Assembly (NCBI RefSeq): GCF_014202645.1
Contig: NZ_JACHHG010000014.1
Location: forward strand, 1-64,000
Direction of reading: 5' to 3'
DNA from: Deinobacterium chartae
GTDB lineage: Bacteria > Deinococcota > Deinococci > Deinococcales > Deinococcaceae
DNA length: 64,000 nucleotides
Position numbers and translations under genes: made by a program. Under the pieces are notes generated by a model that was not told the DNA's origin, searched no databases, and was given only the letters and a program-made list of their open reading frames with translations. Position 1 is the first letter of the stretch; each line of letters opens with the position of its first letter. Shown here in pieces: positions 1 to 7,445 of the stretch.

Positions 1-91
1 TGTGCTGGATCATCTCCAGCAACCGTCGGAGCATCCCTGAACCGTTTGCTGGCACACCTTGGCCATCCTCATGCCCCGTTTTGAAGGGTAA

Positions 92-718
92 TCAGCTCCC
101 GAACACCCCTTCTACGTCACGGAGCGTTCAGACGACCTGCCGCGACCCAAGCCGGTCGGGCATGAGGAGCTGAATGACAAGTGGGTCGGCGCGGGGCACC
201 TCAAGGTCGGCGATAAGATCAGGAAGGCGGACGGCACCACTGGCGTGGTGAAGTACGTCAACACTGTCAGCGAAACGCGGACGATGTACAACCTGGATGT
301 CGTCGTCGCGGACACCTTCTTCGTGGGTACCCAGGGCTGGTTGGTGCATAATACGAGTGGTAATTTGCCCTGTAGAATTGGATTTGCTTCTGGGGAAGCA
401 GTCGATGCGGTTACGGGAATGAATAAAGGTGGAGGACATGCGATAAGGCACTTGATCAAGGAAGGTCTAATTCCTAACAAGGGAAGCTTGCAGTCTCAAG
501 TAGACAATTTCAGCAAGAATATCGCTATTCCTATTCTTGAGAATCCTAACAAGACTTTTGATTATAAAGTTGGTGGGACTATGACAAGAGCATTTATGGG
601 AGAATATATGGGCAAACCGGTGGTTATATATGTAGCCAAAGAAGGACCATATGCTGGCAAAGTGATATCTTCTATCGTCCCAGATGCCGATCAACTTGCC
701 ACTTACGCAACAAAATGA
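92..718 (+). pseudogene. Displaced Hint-domain / polymorphic toxin C-terminal cassette 1
   Basis: The frame is open from the stop codon at 89-91. It reads as the tail of a Hint (Hedgehog/intein) self-cleaving domain: EHPFY at about 101, then GAGHLKVGDKI, then DTFFVGTQGWLVHN at about 310-357. That Asn-ending junction normally precedes the toxic tip of Rhs/CdiA-type proteins. The tip that follows, about 120 residues, contains GHAIRHLIKEGLIPN, TFDYKVGGT and YMGKPVVIYVAKEG; I do not recognise the toxin family. There is no secretion or repeat region upstream and no credible ribosome site. I therefore read it as a displaced C-terminal module, usable only by recombination into a full-length toxin gene. 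The tip is much more AT-rich than the Hint part. A GTG at 245 could start a 157-residue product, but it lies inside the Hint domain. A cognate immunity gene follows immediately. Confidence 0.65.
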
Positions 719-726
719 GGAAGCAC

Positions 727-1200
727 ATGGAAGATTTTCTTGAAACCATCAGGCCATACGGATCGGAGTATGTCATACAACTGTATTTGCTCAGAAATCA
801 GTTTGACTCTGAGAAGATAGGTATATCTGCCCTATTTGGAGATTGCCAAGATGTATCTGTTAGTGACATTACCGGAGATCTGTGGCCTGCTAAAGTGATA
901 CTTGTAGAAATATACTATGATTCTCCACCAAGCGATATCGAAGTTCGACTAAATAGTCAACTAGAGGTAAGCAAGGGAGAATCGGTGGCTTGTTGGTATA
1001 TGCTTGAAGGTGCATTTGATGTGACTTCTTTGGATTCTGATTGGTCCTCAAGAAACATCTATGGTTTTGCATTTGATGATCAACCAAGCATAATTAATAT
1101 TGAAATTGAACAGAGAAGTCTTAGATCTTGGAGCGATTCCGTGAGATCAATGGCAGTGTATATATATGATAAGTTTCCCGCTCTGAAGTTCATAGAGTAG
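727..1200 (+). CDS. Putative immunity protein for cassette 1 toxin
   Basis: A 157-residue acidic, probably cytoplasmic protein with no family I recognise. The immunity role is inferred from position: it overlaps or directly follows the toxin stop (716-718), as immunity genes do in polymorphic-toxin cassettes. ATG 727 has an AGGA ribosome site at 718-721; ATG 715, which overlaps the toxin stop by coupling, is the alternative and would add four residues. Base composition is strongly AT-rich compared with the GC-rich surroundings, which indicates horizontal acquisition together with the toxin tip. A strong hairpin terminator follows 11 bases after the stop. Confidence 0.6.
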   Translation: MEDFLETIRPYGSEYVIQLYLLRNQFDSEKIGISALFGDCQDVSVSDITGDLWPAKVILVEIYYDSPPSDIEVRLNSQLEVSKGESVACWYMLEGAFDVTSLDSDWSSRNIYGFAFDDQPSIINIEIEQRSLRSWSDSVRSMAVYIYDKFPALKFIE

Positions 1201-1211
1201 CCTCCTGCGTA

Positions 1212-1240
1212 GAATGGGACTGCTTGAGGCAGTCCCATTC
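1212..1240 (+). terminator. Hairpin terminator after immunity gene 1
   Basis: Perfect 12-bp stem (gaatgggactgc / gcagtcccattc) with a 5-base loop, followed by a T-rich stretch up to about 1253. Confidence 0.7.
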
Positions 1241-1354
1241 TCTATTCAATTTTACAGCCGACAGACCAGCCGACCTTCAGTCGATGGACCTCCTCTTTGC
1301 AGGATGAGCCTCAGCCGACCTCTGGTGGGGTTCTGGAGAAACTTCTGGTTCATG

Positions 1355-1789
1355 GCGGGTGACCCGAATTCTCATGGCAGGCCTCTGAATCAGAAGGTCT
1401 CTTCGCGCGCGAAGGCAACCCAGGTCACAGCTCACGGGTTCACAGCGGAGGGGTGCCGGGACCTGGTTTTGCCGAGTTCCGCCGCGCCTTCTATGGGTCC
1501 AGGGGTCTCCCCTGGGCGCGCTGCGCTTCGGGTAGCACACGGCCCTGAGGCGTAAAGAACCCGAACACCCCTTCTACCTGGCGGATCCCTCGAGCACTCC
1601 CCTCCGCCCCCGTCCCGAAGGTCACGAGGAACTGAACGAGCACTGGGTGGGTGCCGGACACCTCGAGGTAGGCGATAAGATCAGGAAGGCGGACGGCACC
1701 ACAGGTGTGGTGAAGTACATCAATACGGTCAGCGAGACGCGGATGATGTACAACTTGGATGTCGCCGTCGCTGATACCTTCTTCGTCGG
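1355..1789 (+). repeat. Cassette repeat, copy A (spacer plus Hint tail)
   Basis: About 435 bases repeated at 2716-3150 with a constant offset of 1361. The first roughly 270 bases (spacer, ending with ccgaacaccccttctacc) are almost identical; the Hint-coding half has diverged by scattered substitutions. Weaker similarity extends upstream of both copies (about 1262 and 2623). The arrangement suggests tandem capture of toxin cassettes by recombination in the shared Hint region. Confidence 0.85.
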
Positions 1790-2180
1790 GACACAGGGCT
1801 GGTTGGTGCACAATGCAACAAATGATTATAACTACAAGAATCGTACTGAGGCATTCAACGCCGCGAAAGATAGAGCTGGAATTCCCCGATCTCAACAGTT
1901 TACAAAGCAATGGGAGGTAGGAAATGACCCTAAACGTAAAGGAATGTCGAATTACAGATATAGTGAGGATCCGGGTACAGGGGGACGGTTCTTCCAATAT
2001 GAGACACCACAAGGTCCAAGAGTTGTAGTAGAGCACATGGGTGATCCAGACAAACCCCCACATTTCCACGCAGGTGAACCCAAAGGAAATTCCTAGGATC
2101 TATCATATGATTTCAAAGAGAACCGATATGCACAGGTAGGAGACAAACATCACTTGTACTATGGTGGGGGTTGTCCTTGA
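1563..2180 (+). pseudogene. Displaced Hint / toxin cassette 2, interrupted by an in-frame TAG
   Basis: The Hint tail starts at EHPFYLADPSS, passes GAGHLEVGDKI and ends at DTFFVGTQGWLVHN. The toxin tip begins NRTEAFNAAKDRAGIPRSQQ, a start I associate with Rhs-type nuclease tips, and reaches HMGDPDKPPHFHAGEPKGNS. There the frame meets TAG at 2094-2096. Reading through gives 27 more sensible residues, including YDFKENRYAQVGDKHHLYY, before TGA at 2178-2180. The His-rich end (HFH ... DKHHLYY) looks like the missing catalytic or metal-binding part of an HNH-like nuclease. The TAG therefore probably inactivated the module, although sequencing error or stop readthrough is possible. The immunity gene overlaps the natural stop, not the premature one, which supports 2180 as the original end. 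Confidence 0.6.
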
Positions 2181-2584
2181 ATTATAAATTAGTAGAACTT
2201 AAGTCAAAGCGTTTGTATAATACTTTAATTGGCAGAAACGATATAAATGTGTATCCTTCGGAAACACTAAATGTTACTTCGAAGATGAATGAAATTTCTA
2301 GACTTGATCATAAACCTGCTGTTTCCAGCAACAATTCTTTGATAATTAGCTCTTATATTATGGGATTAATATATCAAGCGCAAAATAATTCCTATGATGT
2401 CTATATTATGCTTCAAGAGGCAAGTCCATTCTGGTTGAAACTACTAAAGGAAGATATGCCAAGAGTAGTGCTTACAGGCAGGCAACAGGATTATTGGATT
2501 CTAATTATGGATGATTCAAATACGCATCAGCTTATTGGTGTCTACTTCGAAGAGGAAGATATAGAGATACACTTCGCGCTGTAA
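2171..2584 (+). CDS. Putative immunity protein for cassette 2 toxin
   Basis: A 137-residue AT-rich ORF of no recognised family that overlaps the end of the interrupted cassette 2 toxin. Candidate starts are TTG 2171 (behind GGTGGGGG) and TTG 2177, which would share the toxin stop as TTGA. The start is uncertain. The immunity role is inferred only from position and atypical composition, matching cassette 1. The gene looks intact although its toxin is interrupted, which is common for orphan immunity genes. A hairpin terminator follows 7 bases after the stop. Confidence 0.5.
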   Translation: MSLNYKLVELKSKRLYNTLIGRNDINVYPSETLNVTSKMNEISRLDHKPAVSSNNSLIISSYIMGLIYQAQNNSYDVYIMLQEASPFWLKLLKEDMPRVVLTGRQQDYWILIMDDSNTHQLIGVYFEEEDIEIHFAL

Positions 2585-2591
2585 ACAAAGT

Positions 2592-2613
2592 GCCCTCCCC
2601 GCAACGGGAGGGC
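2592..2613 (+). terminator. Hairpin terminator after immunity gene 2
   Basis: 8-bp stem gccctccc / gggagggc with a 6-base loop, followed directly by tttccctttg. Confidence 0.65.
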
Positions 2614-2715
2614 TTTCCCTTTGCCCACAGCCGCCCTCCTGTCGATGGACTTCCCCGCTACAGGATGAGATTCAGCCGACCGGAGGTGCGATTCTGCAGA
2701 AACTTCCAGTTCATA

Positions 2716-3150
2716 GCGGGTGACCCGAATTCTCATGGCAGGCCTCTGAATCAGAAGGTCTCTTCGCGCGCGAAGGCAACCCAGGTCACAGCTCACGGGT
2801 TCACAGCGGAGGGGTGCCGGGACCTGGTTTTGCCGAGTTCCGCCGCGCCTTCTATGGGTCCAGGGGTCTCCCCTGGGCGCGCTGCGCTTCGGGTAGCACA
2901 CGGCCCTGAGGCGTAAAGAACCCGAACACCCCTTCTACCTGGCGGATCCCTCGAGCACTCCCCTCCGCCCCCGTCCCGAAGGCCACGAGGAACTGAACGA
3001 GCACTGGGTGCGTGCCGGACACCTCGAGGTAGGCGATAAGATCAAGAAGGCGGACGGCACCACAGGTGTGGTGAAATACGTCAATATGGTCCAAGAGACC
3101 AGAACGATGTACAACCTGGACGTCGCCGTCGCGGACACCTTCTTCGTCGG
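2716..3150 (+). repeat. Cassette repeat, copy B
   Basis: Second copy of the 1355-1789 unit (offset 1361), nearly identical over the non-coding spacer and diverged over the Hint tail. Confidence 0.85.
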
Positions 3151-3199
3151 CATGCAGACCATATCTGCTTACCGTACCGCTTACAGGGCAATCGGTTGA
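2924..3199 (+). pseudogene. Third Hint tail that has lost its toxin
   Basis: EHPFYLADPSS ... RAGHLEVGDKIKKADG ... NLDVAVADTFFVGMQ is a Hint tail homologous to cassettes 1 and 2. Right where TQGWLVHN should follow, it switches to an unrelated TISAYRTAYRAIG and stops at 3199. The toxin tip and immunity gene are absent; the break lies next to the recombinase region, so loss by recombination is plausible. Confidence 0.6.
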
Positions 3200-3343
3200 T
3201 CGTGCCAAGCCACCACTTGCAGTCGTCGAGTGCGGGCAGTGCCTGGTGATTCGTGCAGATTATTCCGAAATAATCGCTGGTGTACAAGGGAACCCCGCCC
3301 TGGTCAGCACCACCTGCACGACCTGACGCAGATTAACAGTAAA

Positions 3344-3370
3344 CTTCACGCACCGCATCGGTGCGTGAAG
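3344..3370 (+). terminator. Hairpin, probable terminator
   Basis: 12-bp perfect stem cttcacgcaccg / cggtgcgtgaag with loop cat, followed by cgttctttattgctc. It closes the toxin-cassette region just before the recombinase inverted repeat. Confidence 0.5.
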
Positions 3371-3394
3371 CGTTCTTTATTGCTCACGGGCGCT

Positions 3395-3440
3395 GCTCGG
3401 CTGAGTTCTGGAAAGAATCATTTCCAGAACTCAGCCGAGC
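3395..3440. repeat. 20-bp perfect inverted repeat upstream of the tyrosine recombinase
   Basis: Left arm 3395-3414 and right arm 3421-3440 are perfect reverse complements of 20 bases separated by gaatca; the arm begins gctcggctgagttctgg. It ends 20 bases before the recombinase ATG. It could be a recombination site for that enzyme (two arms around a 6-bp centre resemble a XerCD/dif or Flp-like target), an operator, or an attenuator. Confidence 0.6.
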
Positions 3441-3460
3441 AAACATGCTACCCTCGAGGC

Positions 3461-4393
3461 ATGACGCTCGACGTGTACCGGGGCACCCTGCTCAGCCGCG
3501 CCCGCACCCTCGCCACCCTGCCCGAGGACGAACTGCGCCGCCGCGCCATCGCTGCTGCCCGGGACCACGACCTCGAAGGACTCTGGCAACTGCTCGAGGC
3601 GTACCTCGGCGTGCACGGCAAACGCCGCAGCCAGCTCAGCCCCGGCACCCTGACCAAGTACCGCCAGGGCCTGAGGGCGCTGCTCGAGATCGGGCAGTTC
3701 GACCTGCTACGCCCTGGCCGCAACGACGGCGCGCTGTACCTCGGCCGCCTTGAGACTGCCGGACTCGCTTCCAGCACGGTCGGCGTCCGCCTGGCTGCCG
3801 CGCGTGCCCTGTACGCCGCGCTGCGCTGGGCCGGAGCCACCCAGGCCAACCCATTCGACGGCCTCAGCCCGCAACGTGACCCCGTAGACCCGGCCGACAA
3901 ACGCGGCGCTTACAGCCGCCTCGAGGTCGAACGGATGCTCGAGGCGGCCGACCCCTTGATGCGCGTGCTGGTGCTGCTCGGCGCGCACGCAGGCCTGCGT
4001 ATCAGCGAGGCGCTCGCCCTCGAGGCCGGAGACGTGGACCTCGCACGGCGGCGCCTGACCGTGCGCCGCGGCAAGGGTGGGCGTCAGCGCAGCGTGGTGA
4101 TCAGCCGCTCACTCGCCGACGCACTCTACGCCTACGGCGTCCAGCGCCTGCCCATCGCCCTGAACGCCGACCAGGTGCGCTACCGCCTCGAGGTGCTGTG
4201 CAAACGTGCCGGCGTGAATCAGCGCGGACGCGCCTACCACGGCCTGCGGCATCACGCCGGTACGCGGCTGATGGCTGAGACGCGTGACCTGGACCGCACC
4301 GCGCATCACCTGGGGCACGCGAACATCAACACCACACGGGTGTACGCCAAGCTTGCGGACAACGCGCTCGACAATACAGCTGGGCAGTGGTGA
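3461..4393 (+). CDS. Tyrosine recombinase / site-specific integrase (XerC/D-like)
   Basis: A 310-residue recombinase that breaks and rejoins DNA through a covalent 3'-phosphotyrosine. An N-terminal SAM-like DNA-binding domain (about residues 40-140) is followed by the catalytic domain with all the expected residues: Arg180 (AGLRISEAL), Lys205 (RGKGGRQR), His260-x2-Arg263 (HGLRHHAGTR), His286 (LGHANINTT) and Tyr295 (RVYAKL). Length and compact form fit XerC/XerD or plasmid resolvases rather than phage integrases. ATG 3461 was chosen because the longer frame from 3230 would read through two strong hairpins. The 20-bp inverted repeat at 3395-3440 is its likely target or control site. A scarred partial copy of the same gene lies at 5754-5850. 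Confidence 0.88.
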   Translation: MTLDVYRGTLLSRARTLATLPEDELRRRAIAAARDHDLEGLWQLLEAYLGVHGKRRSQLSPGTLTKYRQGLRALLEIGQFDLLRPGRNDGALYLGRLETAGLASSTVGVRLAAARALYAALRWAGATQANPFDGLSPQRDPVDPADKRGAYSRLEVERMLEAADPLMRVLVLLGAHAGLRISEALALEAGDVDLARRRLTVRRGKGGRQRSVVISRSLADALYAYGVQRLPIALNADQVRYRLEVLCKRAGVNQRGRAYHGLRHHAGTRLMAETRDLDRTAHHLGHANINTTRVYAKLADNALDNTAGQW

Positions 4394-4908
4394 GGACGGT
4401 ATACACCAGACGACAATTACTGAAAGAGACGGTCCTGTATACCGGCATTTACAGGCTGCGCTGACAGGATCATCCTGATGTGGCGCGTTGCAAAGCGCAG
4501 GCGTTGGTACGCCTCAAAGCACTCATCACCGCAAAGTTTATGGGTTACATAGCAGACGTGCCCAGTGAGATTGAGGGGTCCGGGGCAGTGGATGCCTAGA
4601 ACAATGTTGGTGTTCTCTTAAGAAGCAAGCTCAGCTGTGAGAGCACTCCGGAAGGAGTGAAAATTATGTTCCTGGACCTCGACAGAAATCCATGACGATC
4701 CGGAACCTCGTTCACTGGCCTTGCACGCTATGCCGTCTTCCGCGAGTCCTCGAAGGCCTGCAACCGACGCCCCAACGCCGCCCGCCGCAACAACGCCTAC
4801 ACCAACAACCCCACGCACAACACCAACAATCCCACCATCACCCAACCCAAGCCCTCGCTCATGCCCCCCCGTGTAGAGCAACCCCTCACCCTCGAGGAAA
4901 AAGCCAAC
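4394..4908. other. Intergenic region without a convincing gene
   Basis: About 515 bases. There is a short open stretch (about 4463-4599, ending GSGAVDA then TAG) with no recognised family. A second open frame, about 4710-4979, is rich in Asn, Thr and Pro (NNPTHNTNNPTITQPK) and looks like low-complexity sequence. Both could be decayed gene ends; neither has a ribosome site. Confidence 0.4.
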
Positions 4909-4930
4909 GGGCCGCCCAACTGGGCGGCCC
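4909..4930 (-). terminator. Rho-independent terminator for the small minus-strand gene
   Basis: 10-bp stem gggccgccca / tgggcggccc with a 2-base loop. On the minus strand it is followed by gttggctttttcc, about 90 bases after the stop of the 5019-5243 gene. Confidence 0.6.
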
Positions 4931-5018
4931 GGCCTGCGGTCGCGCACGACTGCGCTACTGCGCAGGGATCATCCGCTTAGAGGCATTCGTTTTTACCGCC
5001 TACACACTCGGGTGCGCC

Positions 5019-5243
5019 TCAGCGGTCCTTTACCCGGCGGATGTTCTCCCTCGTATGACGGGGAGCCATTTCTATACACTCCTGCTGCAGGCCACCCAGG
5101 ACTTGCTTCAGATTAAACACCTCTCCAGGTGTTAACCCCTCCCAGAATTCAGGGGCGCGAGCCGCGCGCAGCAACGCCGCCACCTCATCGAACCCGCGAA
5201 CTTCCCCCAGCCGGGTAATGATGGCATCAAATTGTCTGCTCAT
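5019..5243 (-). CDS. Small hypothetical protein (74 residues)
   Basis: Begins MSRQFDAIITRLGEVRGFDE and is helical and mildly charged, without a membrane segment or a family I recognise. ATG 5243 has a textbook AGGAGGT ribosome site at 5248-5254 with a 4-base spacer; a GTG at 5249 is too close to that site. A T-tailed hairpin (4909-4930) lies downstream. Ribosome site and terminator together make this a credible small gene despite its unknown role. Confidence 0.6.
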   Translation of the reverse strand: MSRQFDAIITRLGEVRGFDEVAALLRAARAPEFWEGLTPGEVFNLKQVLGGLQQECIEMAPRHTRENIRRVKDR

Positions 5244-5329
5244 GGGCACCTCCTAACCATCGGCGGATGCACTCAAGCCACCACGCCCCTCTCAGACCAT
5301 TATACAGCGGGCATACATCCACCGTTACG

Positions 5330-5700
5330 GAATTGGGGATCTGGTTCCTGTCGGTGATGACGGTCTTTTCTGCGGTCTAGGCACGGCAAGTCCTCCGGCG
5401 GTAGGAGCAGCGCTGGTTTGGGTTACGTCGCGGGCGAGCGCGATGTGAATGGCGTCCATGCTCACATACAGGCGTCCGTGGCGCGGGGCGCGGGGCTCAC
5501 CCTGCTGCCTGTAAGCGTCGGCGGGAACACGGTGAGGCCAAACAAAGTTCCCAGGGTTCGACACGGCGCTGGGCGGCGTGGTTGATGTTGGCATCGTCCC
5601 AGTCGAACTGCAAGTATATACGGCTCCCCGTCGACCCTGCTCACGTCCGAGTTGAACGAGCCAGGCTTACCCCCATAATCAACCGGCAACGACGGCAGTC
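5330..5700 (-). pseudogene. Decayed coding relic, possibly transposase
   Basis: Minus-strand frames here overlap and carry fragments such as APRHGRLYVSMDAIHIA and GEPYILAVRLG, but none has a start with a ribosome site and no complete domain survives. The pattern RLYVSMD resembles the region around a catalytic Asp in some DDE transposases; this is a weak resemblance only. Confidence 0.25.
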
Positions 5701-5753
5701 CACTTTAGACTTGTACAGTTAAACGATTCCCGGTACCGTTTCCCCGGCACACG

Positions 5754-5850
5754 TTGAACGCCAACCAGGTGCGCTACCCCCAAAACGGCTGACACACGCC
5801 GGACGGCCAAGACGCGCGACCGGGGCCGCAGCAGCTGAAAGCCGTCTGGG
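5754..5850 (+). pseudogene. Fragment of a second tyrosine recombinase gene
   Basis: tgaacgccaaccaggtgcgc matches the intact recombinase at about 4161-4180 with one change, and a nearby agacgcgcgacc matches the gene at about 4280. The interval between them is shortened and out of frame. This is a scarred relic of a paralogous recombinase. The remainder of 5244-6064 shows no gene. Confidence 0.45.
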
Positions 5851-6024
5851 GCGCATTCAAAACATACGCCGCGTAGAGTCGCCGTTAAGGGGCCTCGAGA
5901 CGAGTTTGAGGGGTAAGATACCCGGAGACTGCTCTAACACGAGGTGGGATTTTAGTGCCTGCTTGTGAAAAAATTATTATCTATAGTATGGTCGGTTGCC
6001 GGGCACGTTTGCCCGGACATAGCG

Positions 6025-6054
6025 GAGGCTCCCGGCACCGGTGCCGGGAGCCTC
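6025..6054 (-). terminator. Perfect hairpin downstream of the QorB-like gene
   Basis: 14-bp arms gaggctcccggcac / gtgccgggagcctc around cg, 10 bases beyond the stop of the 6065-6922 gene. It has no clear T tract on either strand but a very stable stem. Confidence 0.5.
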
Positions 6055-6064
6055 CCGCGTACTC

Positions 6065-6922
6065 TCAGCGACGCAGGGCGTCTGCAATCGCGTCGGCCAG
6101 GGGCGTGGTCGGTCGGCCGATCAGGCGCCGCAGGTCTCCGCTGTCGGTCGCCAGATCACCGCGCTCGATGCCCGCGTCCGCATCCGCGTACACCGCCGCA
6201 GCTCCCTCGGGCAGCCCGAAACCGACCAGCGTGCGGATGTATTCATCCACGGACAGGTTGGTGTAGGTCACCGGGCGGCCGCTCTGGCGGCTGAGTTCTG
6301 CTGCGAGTTCGCCCAGGGTCATCGCCGCGTCCCCTCCGAGCTCGTACACCGCGTTCTCGTGCCCTTCGTCGGCCAGGACCGCGGCGGCGGCCTCCGCGTA
6401 ATCGGCGCGGGTGGCCGGCGTGAAGCGGCCCTCGCCGGCAGCGCCGAGCAGGCCGCCTTGCCCCAGGGTTTGCTCGAGGTTTCCGGTGTAGTTCTCGATG
6501 TACCAGCCGTTGCGCAAAAACACGAACGGAATGCCCGAAGCGCGGATGAGCTCCTCGGTAGCGCGGTGGTCGGCGGCGAGCAGCACCGGGGTGGTATCGG
6601 CCTTCAGCAGGCTGGTGTAAGCGATGAGCTTCACGCCCGCCGAACGCGCGGCCTCGAGAACGTTGCGGTGTTGGCCCACGCGGTCTTGTAGGTCGCTGCT
6701 GGAGATCAGCAGCAGTTTGCTGACACCTTGCAGTGCGGCAGCCAGCGTCTCGGGCCGGTGGTAGTCCGCCTGGCGAACGGTGAAACCACGCTCTGCGAGG
6801 TCGGCGGCCTTGTGGGGGTCACGGGCGAGGGCAACGATTTCCTGGGCGGGAACACCGCGGCGCAGCAGGGCCTCGAGGGTGAGGCGGCCGAGGTGGCCGG
6901 TGGCTCCGGTAATTGCAATCAT
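6065..6922 (-). CDS. NAD(P)H-binding quinone reductase, QorB/NmrA-type atypical SDR
   Basis: A 285-residue soluble Rossmann-fold protein, the same size as Escherichia coli QorB (YtfG), which reduces quinones with NADPH. The N-terminal nucleotide-binding motif is TGATGHLG (GxxGxxG) at residues 5-12. The conserved ISSS and AYTSLLKADT segments follow, and the family-typical FLRNGWYIENYT sits at mid-protein. The atypical-SDR C-terminal half ends in VDEYIRTLVGFGLPEGAAAVYADADAGIERGD (shown here in two parts: VDEYIRTLVGFGLPEG, then AAAVYADADAGIERGD). ATG 6922 is preceded by AAGGAGTTTCCCC on the minus strand, so the longer frame to 7009 is unnecessary. An AT-rich promoter-like stretch (taattatcataactac, about 7010-7026) lies upstream. 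Confidence 0.82.
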   Translation of the reverse strand: MIAITGATGHLGRLTLEALLRRGVPAQEIVALARDPHKAADLAERGFTVRQADYHRPETLAAALQGVSKLLLISSSDLQDRVGQHRNVLEAARSAGVKLIAYTSLLKADTTPVLLAADHRATEELIRASGIPFVFLRNGWYIENYTGNLEQTLGQGGLLGAAGEGRFTPATRADYAEAAAAVLADEGHENAVYELGGDAAMTLGELAAELSRQSGRPVTYTNLSVDEYIRTLVGFGLPEGAAAVYADADAGIERGDLATDSGDLRRLIGRPTTPLADAIADALRR

Positions 6923-7445
6923 GGGGAAACTCCTTGGGGTGGGGAGAAGCTCGGCAGGACAGTCCGGTGGTGGATCCACCGCAGGGTGAGGCCTGCGCCC
7001 CACCAACATGTAATTATCATAACTACAAGTGAGCTGCTGTCAAGCAGGACCCTGTCCTCGAGGAACGGCGTCAGCCTTCTCCCCTGCTATCCGCCGGGAG
7101 CCCCACCCCCTCGAGGCTCTCCGAACCTAAGAACCCGGGCTATCCGTGTCGGTGCGCAACTGGGTAAGCTGCAACCACCCATGCTCAACAGCCTCTGGAC
7201 CGACGAAGAACTCGCTGCAACGGTGGATGCCTATTTCCAAGGGCACAGCGGTTCCCCAGATCCGGATTTTCTGGCGGAAACCCGCACGATCAGTTGCAAG
7301 CCTCGCACGGCGGTTCGCTGCCGACCGCGAAGCGGACAAACGTCGTCTGCTCGAGGTGCCTCCATGCCCCCGTCAAGCTGTTCTCGTTCGCGCATGCTCC
7401 TGGTGACGGGTATGCGCCCGGGTGCAGCCTGCGCTCTCCCGCGAC
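6923..7445. other. Intergenic region with a possible gene relic
   Basis: 7010-7026 is AT-rich and is the likely promoter zone for the QorB-like gene. From ATG 7181 a frame begins MLNSLWTDEELAATVDAYF and then loses sense within about 50 codons. That opening resembles the N-terminal segment found before some restriction or HNH endonuclease domains, so it may be a broken gene. Nothing else is supported. Confidence 0.3.

Noticed and set aside
1214-1555. Plus-strand open frame in the cassette spacer, also present as 2590-2916
   Set aside because: It lies in a repeated non-coding spacer behind terminators and has no ribosome site or protein-like pattern.
3230-3460. Upstream extension of the recombinase frame
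   Set aside because: It would be translated through two strong hairpins and adds no domain; ATG 3461 gives a normal-length enzyme.
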